Source: an uncultured Collinsella sp.
GTDB taxonomy: Bacteria > Actinomycetota > Coriobacteriia > Coriobacteriales > Coriobacteriaceae
Assembly: GCA_958346935.1 (NCBI GenBank)
Contig: CATVTM010000003.1
Coordinates: 1-58,269, forward strand
Length of the DNA: 58,269 nucleotides
Direction: 5' to 3'
The number at the start of each line of letters is the position of its first letter. Position 1 is the stretch's first letter. Shown piece by piece: positions 32,774-42,033 of the stretch. The notes below the pieces were generated by a model. It had not been told where the DNA came from, did no database searches, and worked only from the letters and a program-made list of their open reading frames with translations. Position numbers and translations under genes: made by a program.

Positions 32774-32797
32774 GATGCTCCAGGCGAAGCCGGGAGC

Positions 32798-33127
32798 CTA
32801 CCCGTCGACGATCTCGGCAAGCCAGACGTTGAGGATGTCGACCTCGGGGCAGCAGAACTTTGCCGTGCCGGGCTCGTTGCCGGGCACGGTTCCGCCATAG
32901 CGCAGGATGTCGATATAGGGAAAACCCACGTGGCAGGCCATGGAGCACATCTTGCCGCGGTCGCGGTCGAAGTCAAAGACATCACCCGGCTTGTGACCAT
33001 GGTGACAACGGCACGTACCCAGCTGGTCCACGCAGCTAATGCGAATACGCGGGCGCTTGCCACGCGGCGCACCGAGCGGCTTGTTCTCGCTCGCGGGCTC
33101 GGGGCCGCTTTCACCGGCGCTACTCAT
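32798..33127 (-). CDS. TIGR04076-family Cys-rich protein
   Basis: 109 residues. The sequence CVDQLGTCRCHHGHKPGDVFDFDRDRGKMC, ACHVGFPYIDILRYGG and CCPEVDILNVWLAEI is the pattern of the small TIGR04076 family, whose role is not known to me. The seven or so Cys and several His suggest a metal site. It is convergent with the phosphatase (24-bp gap). Its start overlaps the end of the kinase gene on the same strand by eight bases, so the two are probably co-translated. Confidence 0.82.
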   Translation of the reverse strand: MSSAGESGPEPASENKPLGAPRGKRPRIRISCVDQLGTCRCHHGHKPGDVFDFDRDRGKMCSMACHVGFPYIDILRYGGTVPGNEPGTAKFCCPEVDILNVWLAEIVDG

Positions 33128-33944
33128 GGTCGATCACATCCAGGCAGGCCTCGATGGGCAGGCCAGCGGACTTGTCCTCCTGGTCGGCATTGCGCTCGAT
33201 AAGCTCTGCCACCACGCGCATGGCATCGGCCGTTGCACGCTGCAGACTCCAGCCGGCCATCACGCGGCCGACGAGCACCGCCGAGAACGTGTCGCCCGTA
33301 CCCGGAAAGTAGACCGGGATCAGGTCGAAGGGAATCGTGAAGTACTCCCCCGCCACGTGGTCGTATCCGATAACGGCGTTCGTGCCGTCGACCACAGCGC
33401 TCGTAATGACCACCGACTTGGCACCCAGCGCGCGCATGGCGTCCACAAGGACGCGAGCCTCGTCGGGCGTGATTTGCTCGGCGATGGGCGTGTCGGTGAG
33501 CAGGCAGGCCTCGGTGTAGTTGGGCACCGCATAGTCGGCGCACTCGAGCAGGTGCCTCATGAGGCCGATCGTGGACTCGGGCACACCGGCGTAAAGCTTG
33601 CCGTTGTCGCCCATGATGGGATCGACGAACACCTTGGTGCCCTTTTGCGCGCGGCGGTGACAAAAGTCCGAGATGATACGCGTCTCTTCCTCGGTCACGA
33701 TAAAGCCAGTGGAGATGGCGTCGAACTCAAAGCCGAGCTCCTCCCAGATGGCGAGGCTCTGGCGCACGTACTCCGTAGTGTCGTGGATGTAGAACTTGGG
33801 ATAGTTGAGCGTATCGGACACAAGCGCCGTCGGCAGATTGTGGATACGGTAGCCCATGTGCGACAGCACCGGCAGCATGGCGGAAAGCGCGACCTTGCCG
33901 TAGCCGCACATATCGTTGATCAGCAGCAGCTGAGTGTTCTTCAT
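33120..33944 (-). CDS. pdxY: Pyridoxamine/pyridoxal kinase
   Basis: Phosphorylates vitamin B6 vitamers in the cytoplasm (PdxK/PdxY group of the ribokinase fold), 274 residues. Seen are the N-terminal INDMCGYGKVALSAMLPVLS substrate region, VDPIMGDNGKLYAGV (about 125), NYTEACLLTD (about 158), and the anion hole/base motif PGTGDTFSAVLVG with catalytic Asp about residue 225. AAGGGGGA before ATG at 33944 sets the start; the 69-residue longer frame is not supported. The TIGR04076 gene overlaps its end. Confidence 0.93.
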   Translation of the reverse strand: MKNTQLLLINDMCGYGKVALSAMLPVLSHMGYRIHNLPTALVSDTLNYPKFYIHDTTEYVRQSLAIWEELGFEFDAISTGFIVTEEETRIISDFCHRRAQKGTKVFVDPIMGDNGKLYAGVPESTIGLMRHLLECADYAVPNYTEACLLTDTPIAEQITPDEARVLVDAMRALGAKSVVITSAVVDGTNAVIGYDHVAGEYFTIPFDLIPVYFPGTGDTFSAVLVGRVMAGWSLQRATADAMRVVAELIERNADQEDKSAGLPIEACLDVIDHE

Positions 33945-34144
33945 GAGTGTCCCCCTTGGGTCGGGAGCGGCGCAAAGTCGCCACAGTGCGACTAAGTGTA
34001 GCGCAGGGAACGCTGCAGGCGGAAGCTTGCACCAAAGCCTCGACAAGGAGTGTCCCCAGCTGCCGGCAGAAAAGGAACGTCCCCAAGTGCCGACCAGGCC
34101 GATTGTGCGGTTTGGTAAAACCGCACAACAACTACTTTGGTACC

Positions 34145-34173
34145 TTGACAATTATTTCTTGCGCTCCTAAATT
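34145..34173 (+). promoter_or_regulatory. Sigma-70-type promoter of the marR-ABC operon
   Basis: TTGACA (34145-34150), 17-base spacer, TAAATT (34168-34173). The operator-like repeat at 34172 begins inside the -10 box. Confidence 0.75.
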
Positions 34174-34207
34174 AGTTAGGTACGAAACAGTCCCACTACC
34201 TAACTAA
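34172..34207. promoter_or_regulatory. MarR operator candidate
   Basis: Perfect 11-bp inverted repeat TTAGTTAGGTA (34172-34182) and TACCTAACTAA (34197-34207), overlapping the -10 box and start region. Binding there would block its own promoter. Confidence 0.7.
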
Positions 34208-34228
34208 AGAAAGGAGCAATACGAATTC

Positions 34229-34735
34229 ATGTGCGATGAACCCCTTAACCTTCGTCCGCACGAGCCCGGCGGCGACCCGTCGCAGCCGGCAGACGTGCCC
34301 GAAGCAGTTAACGGCGAAGACAAGCTCGCCAAGCGCATCCTGAGCGGCCTGGGCTTTTGCGGCCATTACATGCATTTTCATGGCGGAGGCGTGTCCGGCA
34401 AGGCGCCCATCATCTGCCTGCTGGCCAAGCAACCCGGCGGCGAGATGTCGCAGCAGGAACTCGGCATGCACTTTGACCTCAAGCCGGGGTCGCTTTCCGA
34501 GATCCTGTCCAAGCTCGAGCTCAACGGCCTCATCGAGCGCAGCCGTAACCCCAAGGATCGACGGCAGCTCACCATTCGCCTGACCGAAACCGGCCGGGAA
34601 AACGCCCGCATCGACCAGGCGGCCCGCATTTGCTTTAGAGAGCAAGCCTTTAGTGCCCTCACCCACGACGAGCGCGAGCAGCTCGCCGAAATGCTCGAGA
34701 AAATCCGTGTAACCTGGGAGGAACTGGATGATTAA
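34229..34735 (+). CDS. MarR-family regulator
   Basis: 168 residues. The winged helix-turn-helix spans about 55-125: GGEMSQQELGMHFDLKPGSLSEILSKLELNGLIERSRNPKDRRQLTIRLTE, with the wing basic pair DRR. An unusual 35-residue hydrophilic head precedes it. AAAGGAG lies before ATG. The stop overlaps the start of the first ABC gene by eight bases, so the regulator and exporter are translationally coupled. Together with the operator-like repeat on its promoter this points to autorepression relieved by a compound the exporter removes. Confidence 0.92.
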   Translation: MCDEPLNLRPHEPGGDPSQPADVPEAVNGEDKLAKRILSGLGFCGHYMHFHGGGVSGKAPIICLLAKQPGGEMSQQELGMHFDLKPGSLSEILSKLELNGLIERSRNPKDRRQLTIRLTETGRENARIDQAARICFREQAFSALTHDEREQLAEMLEKIRVTWEELDD

Positions 34736-36551
34736 AACCCTCATGGGCAGCATCCGCGACTATATGAAAGTCACCGTTGCCACGCCGTTGCTCGTGCTTG
34801 GCGAGGTGCTCTGCGAGATGCTGATTCCATTTATCACCGCCAACCTGATCGACGCCATCAAAGACGGCGCCACCGTAGCCGAGATGCTTCCCACCGCGGG
34901 CCTTTTGGTGCTCATCGCGCTGACATCGCTTGCTTTTGGCGCCGCGGCAGGCGTCACCTGCAGCCATGCGAGCTGCGGCTTCGCCAAGAACCTGCGTCAC
35001 GACCTGTTCTACAAAATCCAGACGTTCAGCTTTGCCAACATCGATGAGTTCTCGAGCTCCTCGCTCGTCACGCGCCTGACCACCGACATCAACAACGTGC
35101 AGCAGGCCTTTATGATGATCATCCGTATCGCCGTGCGCGCGCCGCTGGTATTGATCTTCGCCTTTACCATGGCATTTATCATGGGCGGCAGCGTTGCCAT
35201 GGTCTACCTGGTCATCATTCCGCTGCTGGGCTTTGGGCTGTTCTTTATCATCTTTAAGGTGCGCCCCATCTTCTCGCGCGTGTTCCACAAGTACGATGCC
35301 CTTAACGAGTCCGTCGAGGGAAACGTCACCGGCATGCGCGTGGTTAAGAGCTACGTACGCGAAGACTTTGAGAAGGAGAAGTTCGCGGCCGCCGCGCGCG
35401 ATGTCCAGATGGACTTCACCCGCGCCGAGAAGCTGCTCGCCTTTAACAACCCCATGATGAACATCTGCGTCAACGGCGCGTTTGTCGTCATCATCTACCT
35501 GGGCTCCAAGCTCATCATCACGAGCCAGGGCACGCTGTTCGACGTGGGCCAGCTCTCCTCGACCTTTACCTATGGTTTCCAGATTCTCATGAGCCTGATG
35601 CAGCTGTCGATGATCTTTGTCATGGTAACCATGGCAGACGAGTCGGCGCACCGCATTACCGAGGTGCTGGCCGCCGAGCCCACGATCGCCAACCCGACCG
35701 AGCCCGTGCACGAGGTTGCCGACGGCTCCATCGACTTCGATCACGTGAGCTTTAAGTATTCCGAGCATGCCCGCCGCCAGGCGCTCGACGATATCGACCT
35801 GCATATTAAGAGCGGCGAGACCATCGGCATTATCGGTGGCACCGGCTCGGCCAAGTCGACGCTCGTGAACCTGATCGCCCGCCTGTACGATGTCACCGAG
35901 GGCACCGTGCGCGTCGGCGGCGTAGACGTGCGCGACTACGACCTGGACGCGCTGCGCCACCAGGTAGCCATGGTCCTGCAGAAAAACGTGCTGTTTAGCG
36001 GCACCATCGCCGAGAACCTGCGCTGGGGCGACCCGAACGCCACCGACGAGGAAGTCCGCGAGGCCGCACATCTGGCCTGCGCCGACGAGTTCGTCGACGG
36101 CTTCCCCAAGGGCTACGACACCTGGATCGAGCAGGGCGGCTCCAACGTTTCCGGTGGCCAGAAGCAGCGCCTGTGCATCGCGCGTGCCCTGCTGCGTCGC
36201 CCCAAGATCTTGATCCTGGACGACTCCACGAGCGCCGTCGACACCAAGACCGACGCCAAGATCCGCGAGGGCCTGGCGAGCTACCTGCCCAACACGACCA
36301 AGCTCATCATCGCCCAGCGCATCAGCTCCGTGCAGGACGCCGACCGCATCATCGTCATGGAGGGCGGCCGCATCAAGGACATCGGCAACCACGATGAGCT
36401 GCTCAAGACGAGCGAGATCTACCGCGAGACCTTTACCTCGCAAAATAAGATGAGTGCCGAAGGCGAGGACGCGGGCGAGACCGCCGCAGCCGACACCGAG
36501 GCATCCGCACCGCAAGCTCAGACCCAGGAAGGAGGCGAGGCACATGAGTAA
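34728..36551 (+). CDS. Heterodimeric ABC exporter, degenerate-site subunit
   Basis: 607 residues: six-helix type IV exporter membrane domain (about 1-320) and an ATPase domain (about 335-575). Walker A reads GGTGSAKST, with Ala where Gly is usual. The signature VSGGQKQR is good. Walker B ends LILDDSTSAVD, with Asp in place of the catalytic Glu. This is the pattern of the non-catalytic half of TM287/288-type exporters. A 35-residue Ala/Glu-rich tail follows. It overlaps marR upstream and its partner downstream by eight bases each. Confidence 0.94.
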   Translation: MIKTLMGSIRDYMKVTVATPLLVLGEVLCEMLIPFITANLIDAIKDGATVAEMLPTAGLLVLIALTSLAFGAAAGVTCSHASCGFAKNLRHDLFYKIQTFSFANIDEFSSSSLVTRLTTDINNVQQAFMMIIRIAVRAPLVLIFAFTMAFIMGGSVAMVYLVIIPLLGFGLFFIIFKVRPIFSRVFHKYDALNESVEGNVTGMRVVKSYVREDFEKEKFAAAARDVQMDFTRAEKLLAFNNPMMNICVNGAFVVIIYLGSKLIITSQGTLFDVGQLSSTFTYGFQILMSLMQLSMIFVMVTMADESAHRITEVLAAEPTIANPTEPVHEVADGSIDFDHVSFKYSEHARRQALDDIDLHIKSGETIGIIGGTGSAKSTLVNLIARLYDVTEGTVRVGGVDVRDYDLDALRHQVAMVLQKNVLFSGTIAENLRWGDPNATDEEVREAAHLACADEFVDGFPKGYDTWIEQGGSNVSGGQKQRLCIARALLRRPKILILDDSTSAVDTKTDAKIREGLASYLPNTTKLIIAQRISSVQDADRIIVMEGGRIKDIGNHDELLKTSEIYRETFTSQNKMSAEGEDAGETAAADTEASAPQAQTQEGGEAHE

Positions 36552-38463
36552 GGCCGCTACCGCCGAGAGCGCGCGCAACCGCAAGGGCGGCACCATGACG
36601 CGCCTGATCAAGATGCTCTTTGGCTTCTACCCGGTGCTTTTGCCCCTCGTCGTCGCCGGCGTTGTGCTCTGCGCCATCATCAACTCCATCGGCGCGACGT
36701 TTCTCCAGAGCGCGCTGCAGGTCATTAGCGAATCGTGGCAGTCGGGCGACTGGACGGCCGCGCAGCCCAAGATTCTGAAGCTCGTGACCACCCTCGGCTG
36801 CATCTACGCCGTGGGCGTCGCCTCCTCGCTCTTCTGGAACCGCGCCATGGCCGTCATCACGCAGGGCTCGCTCGAGAAGCTGCGCGAAAAGATGTTCAAC
36901 CGCATGCAGGACCTGCCGATTCGCTACTTCGACACGCACCAGCGCGGCGACATCATGAGCCACTACACCAACGACATCGACACGCTGCGTCAGATGATCA
37001 GCCAGTCGCTGCCCAACCTGCTCATGACGATCATCGTCATCGTCACCGTGTTCTTCATCATGCTGTATTACAGCGTGTGGATGTGCCTGGTCATCATTGC
37101 CGGCGTCGCCTTTATGACCTTTATGACCAAGCTGCTCGGATCCAACTCCGCGCGCTTCTTCATTGCGCAGCAGACCGAGCTTGGCGTGGTCGAGGGCCAT
37201 ATCGAGGAGGTCATGAACGGCCAGAAGGTCGTCAAGGCGTTCTGCCACGAGTCTGCCGCCGAGGCCGATTTTGACGAGCGCAACGAAAAGCTCTTCGAGG
37301 TCTCCCAGAAGGCCAACATGTACGCCAACATCCTCATGCCCATCCTTATGAACCTGGGCAACCTGCTCTACGTGCTGGTCGCACTGGCGGGCGGCATTTT
37401 CCTGGCGCTGGGCATGCCCAACCTGAGTATCTCGGGCATGGCGCTGTCCATCGCCGTCGTGGTGCCGTTCCTCAACATGACCAAGCAGTTCTGCGGACAG
37501 ATCGGCCAGATCTCGCAGCAGATCAACGCCGTGGTCATGGGCCTCGCCGGCGCCGACCGCATCTTTGAGCTCATCGACGAGAAGCCCGAGGCCGACGAAG
37601 GCTACGTGACGCTCGTCAACGCACAGGTGAACCCCGAGACCTGGGAGTTCGAAGAGGCCGACCACCACACCGGCATGTGGGCATGGAAACATCCGCACCG
37701 CGCAACCGGCGAGATCGAGTACGTACCGCTGCGCGGCGACCTGGTCATGGACAACGTCGACTTTGGCTACACGCCCGACCACGAGGTGCTGCACGGCGTG
37801 TCCGTGTTTGCCAAGCCGGGCCAGAAGGTCGCGTTTGTCGGCGCCACCGGTGCCGGCAAGACGACCATCACCAACCTCATCAACCGCTTCTATGACATCG
37901 CCGACGGCAAGATTCGCTACGACGGCATCAACGTCAACAAGATCCGCAAGGCCGATCTGCGCCGCTCGCTGGGCGTCGTGCTGCAGGACGTGAACCTGTT
38001 CACCGGCACCGTGATGGATAACATCCGCTACGGCAACCTGGATGCGACCGACGAGGAGTGCATCGCGGCGGCCAAGCTCGCGGGCGCGGACGACTTTATC
38101 ACCCGCCTGCCCGACGGCTACGACACGATGCTCACCGGCAACGGCGCCCAGCTGTCGCAGGGCCAGCGTCAGTTGATCTCGATCGCGCGCGCTGCCGTCG
38201 CCGATCCGCCGGCGATGATTCTGGACGAGGCCACGAGCTCCATCGACACCCGCACCGAGGCCATTGTGCAGGCGGGTATGGATAAGCTCATGGAGGGCCG
38301 CACGACGTTTGTCATCGCACACCGCCTGTCCACCGTGCGCAACTCCGACGCGATCATCTGTCTGGACCACGGCCGTATCATCGAGCGCGGCAACCACGAC
38401 GAGCTGATCGCCAAGCGCGGATATTACTACCAGCTGTACACGGGTGCGTTTGAGCTGGAGTAG
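36544..38463 (+). CDS. Heterodimeric ABC exporter, catalytic-site subunit
   Basis: 639 residues: membrane domain about 15-340 and ATPase domain about 395-635. Walker A is GATGAGKTT, Walker B is AMILDEATSSID with the catalytic Glu, and the switch His is in VIAHRLS. The signature is LSQGQRQ, slightly off the consensus. A 35-residue insert with EFEEADHHTGMWAWKHPH lies between the two domains. ATG at 36544 follows GGAGGCGAGG; the 30-residue longer frame is a shadow. With its partner it forms an exporter of drugs or small lipophiles under MarR control. Confidence 0.95.
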   Translation: MSKAATAESARNRKGGTMTRLIKMLFGFYPVLLPLVVAGVVLCAIINSIGATFLQSALQVISESWQSGDWTAAQPKILKLVTTLGCIYAVGVASSLFWNRAMAVITQGSLEKLREKMFNRMQDLPIRYFDTHQRGDIMSHYTNDIDTLRQMISQSLPNLLMTIIVIVTVFFIMLYYSVWMCLVIIAGVAFMTFMTKLLGSNSARFFIAQQTELGVVEGHIEEVMNGQKVVKAFCHESAAEADFDERNEKLFEVSQKANMYANILMPILMNLGNLLYVLVALAGGIFLALGMPNLSISGMALSIAVVVPFLNMTKQFCGQIGQISQQINAVVMGLAGADRIFELIDEKPEADEGYVTLVNAQVNPETWEFEEADHHTGMWAWKHPHRATGEIEYVPLRGDLVMDNVDFGYTPDHEVLHGVSVFAKPGQKVAFVGATGAGKTTITNLINRFYDIADGKIRYDGINVNKIRKADLRRSLGVVLQDVNLFTGTVMDNIRYGNLDATDEECIAAAKLAGADDFITRLPDGYDTMLTGNGAQLSQGQRQLISIARAAVADPPAMILDEATSSIDTRTEAIVQAGMDKLMEGRTTFVIAHRLSTVRNSDAIICLDHGRIIERGNHDELIAKRGYYYQLYTGAFELE

Positions 38464-38496
38464 ATCTGGCAACCCGGAACTACGCCGCAACGCATA

Positions 38497-38528
38497 AGCC
38501 CCCGCAGCTCATATGAGCTGTGGGGGCT
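38497..38528. terminator. Terminator of the marR-ABC operon
   Basis: AGCCCCCGCAGCTCAT with its complement (one mismatch, no unpaired loop beyond the centre) followed by ATTTT, 34 bases after the stop at 38463. Confidence 0.85.
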
Positions 38529-38542
38529 ATTTTCATGCCGGC

Positions 38543-38714
38543 CGGAAACCGTATCCCACTTTTCGGACCCAGAATGGGATGCCGTTTCCCGCTGGACTCC
38601 CTCCGGGAAACGGCATCCCATTTCAAGGGGGTAAACCGGGATGTAGTTTCCCCTAACGGCACCTTTGGGAAGCCGCATCCCACTCTAGACGCACAAAACG
38701 GGATGAGCTTTCCC
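38543..38714. repeat. 62-bp-period array of alternating 16-bp inverted units
   Basis: Six 16-base units based on GGGAAACGGCATCCCA alternate in direction at 38543, 38575, 38605, 38637, 38667 and 38699. Spacers alternate exactly 16, 14, 16, 14, 16 bases. Units 2 and 3 are perfect complements; others carry one to four changes. Neighbours can pair either way, giving two alternative sets of hairpins. Bases 38715-38904 show no gene. Confidence 0.9.
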
Positions 38715-38904
38715 ATGGTGATCCAAGACCAGAAGCATGTCCGATAGCGCAGCCAGGTCAAGAACAACAAGGCAAGCGTCATGCCAATTTGGACGAGCGT
38801 CTGCTGCAGTTTGAGGCTGCTGGCCCATATGGTAGAGTTAACCACCCATGAATTTCAGCACACTGCGTGCTACCTGCTCTTTTGTCATTTAGGGGAGTGA
38901 ACTT

Positions 38905-39996
38905 GTGAATACTTCTGTCGCCAAGAAGGCCAGCCAGGCGGTGCGCCTGCTCATGATGGTGCTCACGGCAGTTCTCATCTTCTTCTTCATCAATGTTATG
39001 CTGCTCGTCTCCGATATCCAGGGCACGGCGCGCGTGGTCAATTACGCCGGTCTGGTGCGCGGTACCACGCAGCGAATCGTTAAGCTCGAGGATGCGGGCC
39101 AGCCTCAAGATGACCTGCTCAAAGCCGTGGATTCATACATCAACGGTTTGCGTTACGGAAGTGACGACCTCAACCTCGTCCGTCTCGACGACGATGAGTA
39201 TCAGGCAAAAATGACCGAGCTTGCAAATTATTTTGATGAGCTTTGCGCCGAGATCATCCGCGTGCGCGAAGTCGGCTATGAGAACACCGACATCATCCCT
39301 ATGAGCGAGGAGTTCTTTGGCATTTGCGACGATGCTACGCGACTCGCAGAGGACTACTCTCAGGAGAAGGCGTCGGCGCTCAACTATCTCGAGGGCTTGG
39401 TGATCATCGACATCATGGGCTTGGTGGCGACCTTTGCGGTCGAACTTGTTCGCGCGGTGCGAACTGCCGCGCTCAATCGCGAACTGCAGAGCAAAGTCTA
39501 TCTCGACGAAGCCACGGGACTGCCCAACAAGAACAAGTGCGAGGAGGTCTTGGGGCAGGAGCAGCCTGTCTCCGCGGAGTCGCCCGTTGCGATGTGCGTC
39601 TTCGACCTTAACAATCTGCATACGGTCAATAACAACTTCGGCCACGAGAAGGGCGACGAATACATCCGTTCTTTTGCCCAGCAGCTGGGGCGTGTGGCGT
39701 CCGAGACGTGCTTTGTGGGTCGCGACGGCGGCGATGAGTTTATCGCGGTGCTGCGGGATACCGATCGAGCTGCCGTGGAGTCCTGTCTCGCTCGGGTTCG
39801 TGCGAACGTGAACGAGTATTCCGAGGCTCACCCCGACATGCCCATCAGCTATGCGGTGGGCTATGCGCTTTCCAGTGATTTTGACGAGCCGCCTACCATG
39901 CGCGAACTCTTTTCCCAGGCCGACAAAAACATGTACATCGACAAGAACCGCGTAAAGGCAGCCAAGGCAGCCGGGCTGCCACGCGAGGAACGCTAA
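38905..39996 (+). CDS. Membrane GGDEF protein (probable diguanylate cyclase)
   Basis: 363 residues starting at GTG (AGGGGAG upstream). It has one membrane helix (LMMVLTAVLIFFFINVMLLVS, about 14-34), an outer sensor region about 35-155, and a second helix about 168-188. The GGDEF domain is about 195-355. Active-site elements are present: DEATGLPNKNKCEE, the metal Asp in VFDLNNLHTVNNNFGH and the GGDEF signature in GRDGGDEFIAVL. The RxxD inhibitory site expected just before it is not seen. It likely makes cyclic di-GMP in response to an outside signal. Confidence 0.9.
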   Translation: MNTSVAKKASQAVRLLMMVLTAVLIFFFINVMLLVSDIQGTARVVNYAGLVRGTTQRIVKLEDAGQPQDDLLKAVDSYINGLRYGSDDLNLVRLDDDEYQAKMTELANYFDELCAEIIRVREVGYENTDIIPMSEEFFGICDDATRLAEDYSQEKASALNYLEGLVIIDIMGLVATFAVELVRAVRTAALNRELQSKVYLDEATGLPNKNKCEEVLGQEQPVSAESPVAMCVFDLNNLHTVNNNFGHEKGDEYIRSFAQQLGRVASETCFVGRDGGDEFIAVLRDTDRAAVESCLARVRANVNEYSEAHPDMPISYAVGYALSSDFDEPPTMRELFSQADKNMYIDKNRVKAAKAAGLPREER

Positions 39997-40039
39997 ACCC
40001 GTAGCAAAGGGTAGCTAATTTGGGACGGGGCTCTTTTGG

Positions 40040-40918
40040 CTACTTGAGAAGCTGAGCCATTGCGTTGACGAATTTTTGGACTTGGAGGGTGGGCTCGAGC
40101 GGGTAGTGCAGAAAGACCGGCACCTCGCGGCCGCACAGGAACGGTACGCCCACAAAGGCCGGGTGTACCCCCGACCACGCGCCGCAGGTGAGCACCGCGT
40201 CGCCCTTTTCCTCCGCCTCGTTAAAGAGCGCGAAGTCAAAGCTATCCACATCGATCACGTCCACGCCGCCGTCGGCTAACAGGTCGATACGCAGGCTGTC
40301 CATGGCATCGTTGCCGTGACGGAGCACGCGCAGGCGCATGCCTTCCAAGTCGGCGACCGTGATGCGCGTCTTGCGCGCCAGCGGGCTCGCGCGCGGCAGG
40401 TCGATATAAAACGGCACGTTGACGATGCGGAGCTTTTGGCAGGTGTCGCCCCAGCGCGGAGTCGAAAAACTCGACTGCACCACATCGACCTCGCGGCCCA
40501 AGCTGCGCATGACGGTCTCGCGCTCGTCGTAGAGATCGCTTACCGGCACGATCTCAAATCGCAGCGACGGTTCCAGATCGTGGATGCCCGACCACATCGA
40601 CAGCGTTTGGCGCCCCGGGCACATCATCGACACGCCCAGGCGCACGGCACCGCCATCGCCCGCCGCGCGTCGGGCACGGCGCAGCGCGTCCTCGGACTGC
40701 CGCATGATCGAGCGCGCGTCGTCCACCAGCAGTGCGCCGGCCGGCGTCACTTTGACGCCCGAGTGCGAGCGTTCGAACAGCGTGATGCCGAACTCGGCCT
40801 CGAAGCCCGACACCTGCTTGACGAGCGCCGGAGTCGACACGCGCAATTTTGCCGCCGCACGCGAGAGGCTTCCCAGCTCTGCGGCGGCCGATATGGCCTC
40901 AAGTCGTCGATCGTACAC
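40040..40918 (-). CDS. LysR-family regulator
   Basis: 292 residues from a GTG start at 40918 (CAGGAG six bases upstream). The helix-turn-helix LEAISAAAELGSLSRAAAKLRVSTPALVKQVSGFEAEFG spans about 5-45. An effector-binding domain about 90-290 has the LysR layout (LGVSMMCPG, FYIDLPRASPLARK). It is divergent from the SDR-MFS-oxidoreductase operon across about 230 bp, the usual arrangement for a LysR regulator and its target. Effector unknown. Confidence 0.9.
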   Translation of the reverse strand: MYDRRLEAISAAAELGSLSRAAAKLRVSTPALVKQVSGFEAEFGITLFERSHSGVKVTPAGALLVDDARSIMRQSEDALRRARRAAGDGGAVRLGVSMMCPGRQTLSMWSGIHDLEPSLRFEIVPVSDLYDERETVMRSLGREVDVVQSSFSTPRWGDTCQKLRIVNVPFYIDLPRASPLARKTRITVADLEGMRLRVLRHGNDAMDSLRIDLLADGGVDVIDVDSFDFALFNEAEEKGDAVLTCGAWSGVHPAFVGVPFLCGREVPVFLHYPLEPTLQVQKFVNAMAQLLK

Positions 40919-40972
40919 GTCAATCTCCTGTTTTCGCGCCCGTAGCCACATGGTGCCACAGGGGGTCGTTTT

Positions 40973-41027
40973 CGCAGGTTACGCGCTCAATTGAGCATAA
41001 ACTGCATCGCATGGTGTAAACCTGCGG
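40973..41027. promoter_or_regulatory. LysR-type operator candidates
   Basis: CGCAGGTT near 40974-40981 and its complement AACCTGCG near 41020-41027 flank the perfect palindrome GCTCAATTGAGC (40985-40996), between the divergent LysR and SDR genes. Confidence 0.45.
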
Positions 41028-41151
41028 TTAACGCCATTCTAACAAATATGCAATTCACCTGCGCAAATGCAAAGCATACGATAACCAGCGAAAACCACGT
41101 GGGTCGATTAATGGGAGCGACCCACCGGGAGGCACAAGAAGGGAAGTTCCT

Positions 41152-42033
41152 ATGAGCAATTGGCTTAAGCTCGAGGGCGATGTCTGCGCCGTGACCGGCG
41201 CGCTCGGCGGTATGGGCGTCGAGATTTGCCGCGAGTTCGCCCGCAACGGCGCCAACGTCGTCTTGCTCGACCTAGACGAGGAGAAGGTCAAGGCAGCAGC
41301 CGCCGACCTCGCCGCCGAGTTTGGTATCCACGCCGAGGGCTACAAGATGAACGCCACCGACGAGGCCGAGGTTCAGGCCGCCGTCGACGCCACCATCGCC
41401 AACTTCGGCCGCGTCGACGTTCTCGTCAACACCGCCGGCATCCTGCGCTTCGCAGCCATGGAGGACCTGCCGCTCTCCGACTGGAACGAGGTCATCAACG
41501 TCAACCTCACCGGCTACTTCATCACCTCGCAGCGCTTTGGTCGCGAGATGATCAAGGCCGGCCAGGGCCGCCTGGTGCACATCTCGACCGTCGCCAGCCA
41601 CTCCCCCGAGACGTTCTCGGGCGTGTACAGCTCCACCAAGGCCGGCGTCAACATGATGTCCAAGATGCTAGCCGCCGAGTGGGGCCCCTACGGCGTCCGC
41701 TCCAACTGCGTCGAGCCCTGCTTTGTCAAGACCCCTATGTCGGCAAGCTTTTACGCCGATCCCGAGGTCGAGAAGAGCCGCAGCCGCCTGATCGCCACGC
41801 GCCGCATCGGCGAGGTCAGCGATATCGCCAACGCCGTCATGTTCCTGGCGTCCAAGCGCTCGGACTTTACCACCGGCGACGCCATCAAGGTCGATGGCGG
41901 TTTCTCCAACATGATGGGCGACCTCACCGCCAAGCCCGGTGGCCGCCGCGCCTTTGCCGACAACTACCTCAAGAACAAGGGCGTCGAGCTCTGGTCCGAT
42001 GGGTCCGGCGTCGCAAAGCCGACTGACCAGTAA
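41152..42033 (+). CDS. Short-chain dehydrogenase/reductase
   Basis: 293-residue NAD(P)-dependent oxidoreductase of the classical SDR fold. The cofactor motif TGALGGMG is about 16-23; the acidic LDLDEE after strand 2 favours NAD. The NTAG motif is about 94, the catalytic Ser is in HISTVAS (about 146) and YSSTK about 163. A C-terminal tail of about 40 residues beyond the usual end (GDLTAKPGGRRAFADNYLKNKG) is unusual. GAAGGGAAG precedes ATG. It is first in an operon with an OFA-type transporter and a Gfo/Idh/MocA enzyme; the substrate may be a sugar acid, cyclitol or hydroxy acid. Confidence 0.92.
   Translation: MSNWLKLEGDVCAVTGALGGMGVEICREFARNGANVVLLDLDEEKVKAAAADLAAEFGIHAEGYKMNATDEAEVQAAVDATIANFGRVDVLVNTAGILRFAAMEDLPLSDWNEVINVNLTGYFITSQRFGREMIKAGQGRLVHISTVASHSPETFSGVYSSTKAGVNMMSKMLAAEWGPYGVRSNCVEPCFVKTPMSASFYADPEVEKSRSRLIATRRIGEVSDIANAVMFLASKRSDFTTGDAIKVDGGFSNMMGDLTAKPGGRRAFADNYLKNKGVELWSDGSGVAKPTDQ

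Noticed and set aside
34728..36551. Inactive ABC gene because of altered Walker A and Walker B
   Set aside because: These changes are the normal signature of the degenerate half of heterodimeric exporters, not decay.
34659..36611. 650-codon open frame antisense to the ABC exporter genes
   Set aside because: High-GC shadow: the plus strand encodes a clear ABC exporter; the antisense reading is His/Asp/Gly-rich with no motif or ribosome site.
36433..38490. 685-codon open frame antisense to the second ABC gene
   Set aside because: Same kind of shadow; the opposite strand has Walker motifs and an intact gene.
38543..38714. CRISPR-like array
   Set aside because: Units alternate in direction and spacers are only 14-16 bases; no cas genes in the window.
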